NCBI RefSeq assembly: GCF_905196875.1
Contig: NZ_CAJJWO010000120.1
Location: 1 to 8,320, forward strand
Length of the DNA: 8,320 nucleotides
Origin: an uncultured Parabacteroides sp.
GTDB taxonomy: Bacteria > Bacteroidota > Bacteroidia > Bacteroidales > Tannerellaceae
Direction: 5' to 3'
Part shown: piece after piece, positions 1 through 5,923 of the stretch
How positions within the stretch are numbered: the first letter of the stretch is position 1
Layout of the letters: each line of letters starts with the position of its first letter
Translations under genes and position numbers: made by a program
Notes under the pieces: model-generated
What the model was told of the DNA's origin: nothing
The model's input: only the letters and a program-made list of their open reading frames with translations
Database searches by the model: none

Positions 1-6
1 GCGCCT

Positions 7-34
7 GTACGGGCGGTTCGCGAACCGCCCCTAC
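7..34. repeat. REP-like GC-rich palindrome
   Basis: Positions 11-30 form a perfect 20-bp palindrome (GGGCGGTTCG followed by its exact complement CGAACCGCCC). The symmetry continues outward after one C/C mismatch (10/31) with GTA at 7-9 and TAC at 32-34. The GC content contrasts sharply with the AT-rich sequence right after it. Palindromes of this GGGCGGTTCG type are familiar as interspersed intergenic repeats in many bacterial genomes, in some cases linked to REP-associated transposases; that link is not shown here. It lies downstream of the minus-strand pab operon, and no T-run follows the stem on either strand, so a role as a classical terminator is not supported. Confidence 0.7.
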
Positions 35-40
35 GAACAC

Positions 41-82
41 AACATTCACTTCTGAAAAATAGTGAACATTCACTTCTGAAAA
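41..82. repeat. 18-bp direct repeat, two copies
   Basis: The 18-mer AACATTCACTTCTGAAAA occurs at 41-58 and again, identically, at 65-82, a period of 24 bp. The spacer ends in AGTG, so TTCACT (45-50), AGTGAA (61-66) and TTCACT (69-74) also make alternating inverted half-sites. It is non-coding and lies between the REP-like palindrome and the 8-bp repeat. Function is unknown; it could be a remnant of a local duplication or a protein-binding array. Confidence 0.75.
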
Positions 83-105
83 CAATTAAACCTATTGCTA
101 TCTCC

Positions 106-140
106 ATTGGCATATTGGCACATTAGCAAATTGGCTCATT
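106..140. repeat. Degenerate 8-bp tandem repeat
   Basis: The run reads ATTGGCAT, ATTGGCAC, ATTAGCAA, ATTGGCTC, ATT: 4.4 units of period 8 with consensus ATTGGCAN. It sits 24 bp beyond the pabC-like stop codon (minus strand) and has no coding potential. From memory, ATTGGCA/ATTAGCA-type short runs recur in Bacteroidales intergenic regions; no function is assigned. Confidence 0.6.
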
Positions 141-163
141 ATTACCCAATAACGAATTACCTT

Positions 164-754
164 CTAGTATTTTATGTCTTCTACGGAAAACTCTATCTCT
201 CCGAACCCGATCATCGCATTAAACAGACGGACACGGGAATAGCGAGATAAGTCGTGCGGGCGAATGGCGGCGGGAACAATCAAGCCTTTACCTAATAAAG
301 AGGCTCTCATCGTCCCTTCCAGCAAAGGCTTTTCGGGCGTTTCCCATTGTTCGCCATTCCATAGGGCGATATTGGCTATCGAGGTATCCGTCAGAAAACC
401 GTCGCGGATTATCAATATATCGTCGGCTTCCCCTTTCTGCTTGAATAATTCATCCAGCTTCTGCCGGTTACTACTCTTATAGGTGTAATCCAACCCGTCG
501 GATGTTACCATCTTCAGGCTCTTTACCGGACGGATCGTGTAAGGCTGATATTCGACCTTTTCTACTTCATCCTGATATTCTATACGGCATTTGGTACGCT
601 CAGTATACTCTCCGGGTTGGATATAATCAGCCAGATTGACGGGTAAATTACATTCGAAAATATCTCTCCGCGTCCTGTTGAAGCGGTAGTTGTGGAAGCC
701 CAGATTAACGACTTTCCCGTTCTCGATACGGATTGTTTCAATAAATTGGCACAT
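164..754 (-). CDS. pabC: Aminotransferase class IV, probable aminodeoxychorismate lyase
   Basis: This is probably the PLP enzyme that eliminates pyruvate from 4-amino-4-deoxychorismate to give 4-aminobenzoate, a folate precursor, in the cytosol. The 196-residue protein is a short form of the fold-type IV (branched-chain aminotransferase/PabC) family; typical PabC and DAAT proteins are about 270 residues. Visible hallmarks are an N-terminal FIETIRI segment with HNYRFNRTRR (21-30), a likely Schiff-base lysine in YKSSNR (K93), LTDTSIANIALW (121-132), the strand and loop leading to the PLP N1 contact, with Asp where longer members have Glu, and PLLEGTMR (143-150). The ATG lies inside the end of pabB (17-bp overlap), implying translational coupling. 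Its position directly after pabB is the main reason to prefer lyase over a general amino-acid aminotransferase. It is the last gene of the operon. Confidence 0.83.
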   Translation of the reverse strand: MCQFIETIRIENGKVVNLGFHNYRFNRTRRDIFECNLPVNLADYIQPGEYTERTKCRIEYQDEVEKVEYQPYTIRPVKSLKMVTSDGLDYTYKSSNRQKLDELFKQKGEADDILIIRDGFLTDTSIANIALWNGEQWETPEKPLLEGTMRASLLGKGLIVPAAIRPHDLSRYSRVRLFNAMIGFGEIEFSVEDIKY

Positions 755-1724
755 ATACTTTTTGTTTCATTTCGTTATATTCACTCTGTAAGTCACTTCT
801 GAAGGTGATGCCACCTCCACTCTTAAACACCAGTTGTCCGCCCTGCTCTTCCAGAAAACGGATCATGACGGCGCTATCCAGTTTGCGACCATCGAAATAA
901 CCTGTCACACCGGTATAGAATCCCCGCTCGTATGTCTCCGCTTCCGCGATGATCTCCATTGTCTTTTTCTTCGGAGCACCGGTGATAGAACCGGCCGGCA
1001 ACAGGCTGAAAAGGATTTCTCCCAACGAAGCCCGCCAGCTCTCCGCAAGCCTTCCTCTAATCTCGGAACTGACCTGCAACAAACGCCCCCTGTTGGTCTG
1101 CAACTCATCGATATACCGGTAGCGGGTCACCGTCACTTCCGTCGCTACCCGACTCAGGTCGTTACGGATCAGATCGACGATCGTAGCATGCTCCGCCTCT
1201 TCCTTTTCATCGGCAAAGATGCGTTCACGTGCATCCGGCAGGGAAGCGTCGATCGTCCCTTTCATCGGATAAGAATAGATAAATCCATCCTCGATACGTA
1301 CGAATATCTCTGGGGAGAAAACGACAAAACGATCCTTCACCCATAATTTATAAGGAGCATGCGAACAGGTAAAAACTTCTTTTAATGTCAGGTTCGTTTG
1401 TACCGGAGTGGCACAAGTCAGATTCACCAGATAGGAATTACCGGCATGTATATGATCGGAGACAATACGAAAAGACCGGGAATAGGCCTCATACGAAACC
1501 GGATCGGTATGCCACTCCACCCGTTTGTCAGGCAATTTCACCGGTTCCCGGACAACATTGGTAAAACCATTCAGGTCATACAACAACTCTTCCGGATCGA
1601 CATCGCCCGGCTCTTCTACCCAAACGGACTCCTGCTTATAATCGATGATAAATATAAAAGGCCGTCCGGATAATCCCAATCGATTCATATACCGGACAGC
1701 TTCTTCCTTATTGCATAATTTCAT
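738..1724 (-). CDS. pabB: Aminodeoxychorismate synthase component I
   Basis: PabB converts chorismate, with ammonia supplied by a glutamine amidotransferase subunit (PabA/TrpG), into 4-amino-4-deoxychorismate, the first committed step to 4-aminobenzoate and folate. The 328-residue protein is a compact chorismate-binding enzyme. Motifs in order are FSPEIFVRI (136-144), PMKGT (153-157) with the family's key lysine K155, HATIVDLIRNDLSRVA (179-194), PAGSITGAPKKKT (243-255), FYTGVTGYFDG (269-279) and FKSGGGI (300-306). PMKGT rather than an anthranilate-synthase type motif, plus the adjacent lyase gene, favours PabB over TrpE. The glutaminase partner is not in this window. The start ATG lies 1 bp after the aguB stop, and the end overlaps pabC by 17 bp, so it is co-transcribed with both neighbours. 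Confidence 0.93.
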   Translation of the reverse strand: MKLCNKEEAVRYMNRLGLSGRPFIFIIDYKQESVWVEEPGDVDPEELLYDLNGFTNVVREPVKLPDKRVEWHTDPVSYEAYSRSFRIVSDHIHAGNSYLVNLTCATPVQTNLTLKEVFTCSHAPYKLWVKDRFVVFSPEIFVRIEDGFIYSYPMKGTIDASLPDARERIFADEKEEAEHATIVDLIRNDLSRVATEVTVTRYRYIDELQTNRGRLLQVSSEIRGRLAESWRASLGEILFSLLPAGSITGAPKKKTMEIIAEAETYERGFYTGVTGYFDGRKLDSAVMIRFLEEQGGQLVFKSGGGITFRSDLQSEYNEMKQKVYVPIY

Positions 1725-1725
1725 A

Positions 1726-2601
1726 CTATATCAAAAATCGCTCTGTCAATCCGCCAAAAGCGTCGATACGACGGTCGCGGAAGAAGGGCCACCAACGGCG
1801 TACATTCTCGCTTCGTGCCTTGTCTATCTCTACCACGCGGACTTCTTCATGATCGTTCGGAAACTCAGTCAGCAACTCCCCCTGCGGGCCTGCTACAAAA
1901 CTATTCCCCCAGAATTGGATACCGTTCGTCTGACCCGACGGGTCAGACTCATGTCCCGTACGGTTCACCGTAATCACCGGGAGTCCGTTGGCTACGGCAT
2001 GACCGCGTTGTACGGTTACCCAGGCATCCAGCTGGCGTTTCTTCTCTTCCGCCGTATCACTGCTTTCCCATCCGATAGCGGTCGGATAGATCAGCATTTC
2101 GGCTCCTTTCATAGCCATCAGGCGGGCGGCTTCCGGATACCACTGATCCCAGCAAACCAGGACACCGAGTTTACCGACCGAAGTCTGTATGGGTTCGAAT
2201 CCCAGATCGCCCGGTGTAAAATAGAATTTCTCATAATAAGCCGGATCGTCCGGTATATGCATTTTGCGATACTTGCCGGCAATCGTGCCGTCCTTCTCGA
2301 TCACTACGGCCGTATTATGATAGAGTCCCGGCACACGCCTTTCAAAAAGGGATAGTACCAGAACCACTCCCAACTCTTTTGCCAGCGCACCGAACTCTTC
2401 GGTAGATGGTCCCGGAATGGTTTCTGCCTGGTCGAACACTTGTGTATCTTCTGTCTGGCAGAAATAGAGTCCGTTATGCAACTCCTGTAGCACAACCAGT
2501 TCCGCTCCTTCCTCTGCACAAAGACGGATATTACTTTTCAGTTTCTTTATATTATCTAACCGGTCACAGGTGTTTGCCTGTTGAATCAATCCTACTTTCA
2601 T
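1726..2601 (-). CDS. aguB: N-carbamoylputrescine amidase
   Basis: The enzyme hydrolyses N-carbamoylputrescine to putrescine, CO2 and ammonia, the second step of the agmatine route to polyamines. The 291-residue protein belongs to the nitrilase (carbon-nitrogen hydrolase) superfamily. The Glu-Lys-Cys triad is visible: E40 in VLQELHNG, K113 in KYRKMHIP and C150 in LVCWDQWYPEAAR. The C-terminal WWPFFRDRRIDAF (270-282) is typical of the plant and bacterial AguB branch. The chosen ATG (2601) begins MKVGLIQQ, the usual first strand of the fold, and its ATGA overlaps the aguA stop by 4 bp. An in-frame ATG at 2637 would add 12 residues lying inside aguA and is unlikely. The coupled partner aguA makes its substrate. 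Confidence 0.95.
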   Translation of the reverse strand: MKVGLIQQANTCDRLDNIKKLKSNIRLCAEEGAELVVLQELHNGLYFCQTEDTQVFDQAETIPGPSTEEFGALAKELGVVLVLSLFERRVPGLYHNTAVVIEKDGTIAGKYRKMHIPDDPAYYEKFYFTPGDLGFEPIQTSVGKLGVLVCWDQWYPEAARLMAMKGAEMLIYPTAIGWESSDTAEEKKRQLDAWVTVQRGHAVANGLPVITVNRTGHESDPSGQTNGIQFWGNSFVAGPQGELLTEFPNDHEEVRVVEIDKARSENVRRWWPFFRDRRIDAFGGLTERFLI

Positions 2602-3626
2602 ACGATAAAATCTTTCGGGTACTGCATTGTCACACAATGCAACGAACCATGTTGTTTAATTAACGGTAAACAATCGATACCAACAATTTCCCTATCCGGG
2701 AAAGCTTCTTGCAAGGCAGCTCTAGCCACCTCGTCTTTCGGAGAATTATAGAATGGAACAAGTACTGCTCCGTTTATGATCAGGAAATTGGCGTATGTAG
2801 CCGGTAAACGTTCACCCTCCCATTCCACTTTATCGGCCATAGGCAAAGCGATCAAGCGATAAGGTTTACCGTCGGCTTGAGTAAATTCTTTCAGTTCCTC
2901 TTCCATCTCCTGCAACTCGGCAAAATGTTCGTCTTCTTCATCCGTACATTGCACGTAGGCAATCGTATCTTCGCTACAAAAACGGGCCAGCGTATCGACA
3001 TGGCTATCGGTATCGTCCCCTGCCAGGTAACCGCTTTCCAGCCACAGGATACGATCCAGTCCGAACACCTGTTTCAAATAGCTTTCCAGCTCTTCCTGCT
3101 GAAGGTATTCATTTCTGTTCACGGAAGAAAGACACTCGACCGTAGTCAGTAAAGTTCCCTTTCCGTCCGACTCGATACTACCACCTTCCAATACGAACGG
3201 TTGCATATTAACCGGAACGACCTCATCCGCAAACGTCTTTCCATGAAACAATTTCCGTGTGATCAGATTGTCATGGTTAGCGGCAAACTTCATGCCCCAG
3301 CCGTTAAATACGAAATCGTACACTACCGGTATACCTTCCTCAAACACCGAAATACCTCCATGATCACGTGCCCAGGTATCGTTCGTCTCCATTTCACGGA
3401 AGATGATCCGGCCATAATCCACCTCTCCCAGCTGGGAGCGCACCACCGATTCATCCGGACAAACGATCAGTAACTTTTCCCGTTTGATCACCTCTTTGGC
3501 AATCTCTACAAAACAAGGAATCACCTCACCGAGTATCGGTGCCCAATCCGTCCCTTCATGCGGCCAGGTCAGTTGAACCGCGCTTTGCGGGTACCATTCG
3601 GCCGGCAATATTGTTTTATTCTCCAT
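2598..3626 (-). CDS. aguA: Agmatine deiminase
   Basis: The enzyme hydrolyses agmatine to N-carbamoylputrescine and ammonia, feeding AguB encoded next to it. The 342-residue protein is a guanidino-group-modifying enzyme of the bacterial peptidyl-arginine deiminase type. It shows LPAEWYPQSAVQLTWPH (7-23), the substrate-gripping WARDHGGI (85-92), EGGSIESDG (147-155), the HVD motif in DSHVDTLARF (H209), and the nucleophile C331 in HGSLHCVTMQYP. The start at 3626 (MENKTILPAEW) was chosen because family homology begins there. A longer in-frame version from 3698 would place the -7 promoter box (3652-3659) inside the gene. It is first in the operon. An arginine decarboxylase to supply agmatine is not in the window, so agmatine must come from elsewhere in the genome or from outside the cell. 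Confidence 0.95.
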   Translation of the reverse strand: MENKTILPAEWYPQSAVQLTWPHEGTDWAPILGEVIPCFVEIAKEVIKREKLLIVCPDESVVRSQLGEVDYGRIIFREMETNDTWARDHGGISVFEEGIPVVYDFVFNGWGMKFAANHDNLITRKLFHGKTFADEVVPVNMQPFVLEGGSIESDGKGTLLTTVECLSSVNRNEYLQQEELESYLKQVFGLDRILWLESGYLAGDDTDSHVDTLARFCSEDTIAYVQCTDEEDEHFAELQEMEEELKEFTQADGKPYRLIALPMADKVEWEGERLPATYANFLIINGAVLVPFYNSPKDEVARAALQEAFPDREIVGIDCLPLIKQHGSLHCVTMQYPKDFIV

Positions 3627-3651
3627 GTCTGCTCGTTTTATTTTCTGGTTA

Positions 3652-3659
3652 CAAAGATA
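3652..3659 (-). promoter_or_regulatory. Bacteroidetes -7 box for the agu-pab operon
   Basis: On the minus strand this reads TATCTTTG, an exact match to the Bacteroidetes TAnnTTTG -7 consensus, 25 bp before the aguA ATG. That predicts a short leader of about 20 nt. No convincing TTG -33 element is seen at the usual 19-21 bp spacing. Confidence 0.65.
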
Positions 3660-3739
3660 AACATTTATTGAAAGAAAGCGATCATATACAAAATCCACTG
3701 TTTTCAGAATATTGATTCTCTATTGTCATTTAAATACAC

Positions 3740-3747
3740 TATCTTTG
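3740..3747 (+). promoter_or_regulatory. Bacteroidetes -7 box upstream of rhuM
   Basis: TATCTTTG on the plus strand matches TAnnTTTG, with a leader of roughly 65 nt to the ATG at 3819. TTG trinucleotides upstream (3712, 3723) are not at ideal spacing. Together with the opposite box at 3652-3659 this makes 3627-3818 a divergent promoter region with no gene in it. Confidence 0.55.
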
Positions 3748-4019
3748 TATATAAATATTTGTTAAATCAGTAAAAATGTAACTGAGTTAACTAAAGACCA
3801 ATTAAATGACTATAAAAAATGAGCAAGAAATTCCAAATAAAAAATAGCACAGCTGAGTTCCTTATATTTACTAATCAAGCAAAAGAAGATGGTATAGAGG
3901 TCAGATTACAAAACGATACTATATGGTTAAGTCAAAAGCTAATGGCTGTTTTATTTGACTGTTCAACTGATAATATTTCACTTCACCTAAAAAATATATT
4001 TAGTGACGGAGAGTTGAAC

Positions 4020-4060
4020 TCGGAAGCAGTTACCGAGGAATTCTCGGTAACTGCTTCCGA
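4020..4060. repeat. Perfect 18-bp inverted repeat inside rhuM
   Basis: The left arm 4020-4037 (TCGGAAGCAGTTACCGAG) is perfectly complementary to the right arm 4043-4060, with a 5-nt loop GAATT (4038-4042). It lies within codons 68-81 (SEAVTEEFSVTASD), so the coding frame is kept. In RNA it would form a very stable hairpin in the first third of the message. It is not followed by a T-run, so it is not a standard terminator. Confidence 0.9.
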
Positions 4061-4432
4061 TGGAAAAAATTATCGTACGAAACATTATAATCTGGATGCT
4101 ATTATAGCTGTCGGTTATCGTATAAATACCAAAAGAGCTACAGCTTTCCGGCAATGGGCTACGAACATCCTAAGAGACTACGCTATACGCGGATATATAA
4201 TAGATAAAGAGCGGATGAAAAATGGTTTATTCTTTAATCAAAACTATTTCAATAGCTTATTAGAAGAAGTTCGTGAAATCCGAGCTAGTGAACGGTTATT
4301 CTACCAAAAAATAACTGATATCTATGCCACTGCATTTGACTATAACCCTCATGCACAAACAACACTTGATTTCTTTGCTACAGTTCAGAACAAACTACAT
4401 TTCGCAATACATCATCATACCGCGGCCGAATT

Positions 4433-4474
4433 AATAGTGAAACGTGCAAATAGTGAAACGTGCAAATAGTGAAA
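4433..4474 (+). repeat. Period-16 tandem repeat causing the rhuM frameshift
   Basis: The unit TGAAACGTGCAAATAG occurs at 4438-4453 and 4454-4469. Period-16 identity extends from 4433 to 4474 (42 nt, 2.6 copies). With one unit removed, the 10-mer AATAGTGAAA still appears twice 16 bp apart, which is the kind of short direct repeat that lets replication slippage add or delete a unit. Because 16 is not a multiple of 3, each unit change shifts the frame. Confidence 0.95.
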
Positions 4475-4890
4475 AAGAACACATGGGATTGACCTCGTGG
4501 AAAAATTCTCCTAACGGAAAGATTCTCAAAAGTGATGTATCAATAGCCAAAAACTATTTAACAGAAAAAGAGTTACATAATTTTGATCGCATCATTTCAA
4601 TGTATCTCGATTATGCAGAGTTACAAGCAGAACGTCACATTCCTATGTCTATGGAAGATTGGGAAAAAAAACTGAATGCTTTCCTTAATTTCAATGAATA
4701 TGACTTACTAAATAATATAGGCACTATTTCAGCACAAGTTGCAAAAGCTTTTGCTGAAAGTGAATTCGAAAAATATAGAATCATACAAGACAAATTGTTT
4801 AAGTCTGATTTTGACCGATTTAACAACAACAATCTATTAGACTTTGATTTAGAATCATAACATTATCCTCAAAAACCTCACCTCATTTAG

Positions 4891-4920
4891 TTGGTATATT
4901 CGAAAAACCTATTAACTTTG
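4891..4920 (+). promoter_or_regulatory. Promoter of the membrane protein-wHTH-creD module
   Basis: TTG at 4891-4893 (-33) and TAACTTTG at 4913-4920 (-7, matches TAnnTTTG) are separated by 19 bp, the canonical Bacteroidetes arrangement. The predicted start site falls about 4926-4930, inside the palindromic element described separately, and the ATG follows at 4950. Confidence 0.75.
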
Positions 4921-4940
4921 CATCACAAAGTACTTTTTAG
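4915..4940. promoter_or_regulatory. Candidate operator, copy 1
   Basis: This 26-bp element contains ACTTTG (4915-4920), a 5-nt spacer, CAAAGT (4926-4931), then ACTTTTTAG. ACTTTG and CAAAGT are inverted half-sites, and AAAGTACTTT (4927-4936) is itself a perfect 10-bp palindrome. It overlaps the -7 box and the predicted start site, so a bound protein would block transcription. A copy identical at 24 of 26 positions precedes creD (5876-5901). The winged-helix protein at 5570-5860 is the obvious candidate binder (inference). Confidence 0.7.
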
Positions 4941-4949
4941 AATAAGTAT

Positions 4950-5573
4950 ATGAACAAACAACTAGAAGACATAAGAGCAATACGCGAGATGATGGAAAGA
5001 TCATCCAAATTCCTTTCGTTAAGCGGTTTATCCGGTATATCGGCTGGAGTTATAGCGATCACCGGGGCAGCACTCGCCTACTTTCATATTCTGAAAGAAC
5101 CGGCAAGCAACGGCTTCGAAACGACCCACGAAGCCATGTTCCGCGAGATCACTTTGTTGATCACGGATGCTTCCGCCGTCTTGCTCTTTTCTATTTGTTT
5201 CGGTATCTATTTCTCCTGGAAAAAATCTGTAAAGAAGAACCTGATGCCTTCCAAAAGCCTGATAAAAAAGACACTTTACAACCTCGGTGTCCCTTTGGTA
5301 GCCGGTGGTATCTTTGCCCTTATTTTCCTGTTGCGCGGAGATCTGGCGATGGCTATCACAATGACGCTGACTTTTTATGGCCTGGCATTAATCAATGTTT
5401 CCAAATACACCCTCGACGAAGTACACTATCTAGGCCTGACAGAAGTCATATTGGGAATACTCTCAGCATTATTACCCGACTGGAGCCTCCTGCTCTGGAC
5501 AATCGGATTCGGAGCCTGCCACATCATTTACGGCACGGCCATGTATATTAAATATGATCTGAAAAAGGAATGA
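4950..5573 (+). CDS. Polytopic inner-membrane protein of unknown function
   Basis: I do not recognise a named family. The 207-residue protein starts with a charged, probably helical segment (1-22, EDIRAIREMMERSSK) followed by about six hydrophobic segments at roughly 26-47, 68-89, 108-128, 131-150, 160-176 and 178-200. Lysine-rich loops (91-107 and the C-terminal KYDLKKE) suggest the positive-inside face. No catalytic motif or signal peptide is apparent. It is the first gene of the module, 9 bp after the palindromic operator, and its TGA overlaps the regulator's ATG by 4 bp. That coupling suggests it works with, or senses for, the regulator; this is inference. Confidence 0.85.
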   Translation: MNKQLEDIRAIREMMERSSKFLSLSGLSGISAGVIAITGAALAYFHILKEPASNGFETTHEAMFREITLLITDASAVLLFSICFGIYFSWKKSVKKNLMPSKSLIKKTLYNLGVPLVAGGIFALIFLLRGDLAMAITMTLTFYGLALINVSKYTLDEVHYLGLTEVILGILSALLPDWSLLLWTIGFGACHIIYGTAMYIKYDLKKE

Positions 5574-5860
5574 AAAACATAATATCCAAATTAAATAAAG
5601 CTTTTGAAAGCCGTATACGATTAGGTATTATGTCTATTCTTTCGGTGAATGAATCGGCTGACTTCAATACGATGAAGCAGCTGATGGAGTTGACCGACGG
5701 GAACCTGGCCAGCCACCTGAAAGCATTGGAAACAATCGGATACATCCAGTCCACCAAGCAATTCATTGGCCGGAAACCCAACACACAATATACAATCACT
5801 GAAGAAGGACGGAAAAACTTCAAAGAACATTTGAATGCTTTAGAAGAACTTATTAAATAA
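5570..5860 (+). CDS. Small winged-helix DNA-binding transcriptional regulator
   Basis: The 96-residue protein is a single winged-helix domain, resembling the MarR/ArsR-like single-domain wHTH regulators. The helix-turn-helix covers about 31-57 (DFNTMKQLMELTDGNLASHLKALETIGYI), with the recognition helix near GNLASHLKALE (44-54). The wing is KQFIGRKPNTQYTITEEGRK (63-82). There is no separate ligand domain and no cysteine cluster. It starts within the ATGA overlap with the membrane protein gene, so the two are made together. Two near-identical palindromic elements at the promoters of its own operon and of creD suggest autoregulation plus control of creD. Dimeric repression is the simplest model, but activation cannot be excluded. 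Confidence 0.9.
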   Translation: MKNIISKLNKAFESRIRLGIMSILSVNESADFNTMKQLMELTDGNLASHLKALETIGYIQSTKQFIGRKPNTQYTITEEGRKNFKEHLNALEELIK

Positions 5861-5875
5861 TTTTTTTACCCTACG

Positions 5876-5901
5876 ACTTTGAAACACAAAGTACTTTTTA
5901 G
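5876..5901. promoter_or_regulatory. Candidate operator, copy 2, upstream of creD
   Basis: ACTTTG (5876-5881), spacer AAACA, CAAAGT (5887-5892), then ACTTTTTAG; AAAGTACTTT is at 5888-5897. It differs from copy 1 only at two positions in or beside the spacer. All half-sites and the spacing are kept, although flanking sequence is unrelated, so conservation is specific. Here the -7 box is imperfect (CGACTTTG, lacking TA at the right place), so any creD-specific promoter is weaker or activator dependent. It lies 15 bp after the regulator's stop and 22 bp before the creD ATG. Confidence 0.65.
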
Positions 5902-5923
5902 TCACAACAAACAGCTTAAGATT

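Larger units (their letters stand above)
3819..4860 (+). pseudogene. rhuM: RhuM-family protein gene, split by a 16-bp tandem duplication
   Basis: The RhuM family is named from a Salmonella pathogenicity-island protein; its molecular function is not established. The first part (3819-4469, 216 aa) shows family hallmarks: TIWLSQKLMAVLF (34-46), YNLDAIIAVGYR (90-101), FRQWA (110-114), IYATAFDY (168-175) and FFATVQNK (185-192). It ends at a TAG created by the second copy of a 16-bp repeat. The C-terminal part, ANSEKEHMGLTSWK onward, continues in the +1 frame to 4860. Deleting one 16-bp copy joins LIVKRANSE directly to KEHMGL and yields one 341-residue protein, close to the usual family length. The gene is visibly more AT-rich than the agu-pab genes, suggesting acquisition by transfer. 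No mobile-element genes flank it. The N-terminus may also be altered (see findings). It could be a true pseudogene, a reversible switch, or a sequencing or assembly artefact. Confidence 0.85.

Noticed and set aside
834..1346. 170-codon open frame on the plus strand
   Set aside because: Antisense to the conserved chorismate-binding motifs of pabB, with no family features of its own.
1645..2355. 236-codon open frame on the plus strand
   Set aside because: It lies wholly opposite aguB and the start of pabB, which have clear catalytic motifs; its translation shows no recognisable domain. It is an antisense shadow.
3627..3698. Longer aguA start at 3698
   Set aside because: The added 24 residues lack family homology and span the -7 promoter box at 3652-3659.
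5879..5923. Upstream TTG start for creD
   Set aside because: It would translate the operator element; the ATG at 5924 gives the usual CreD N-terminus.
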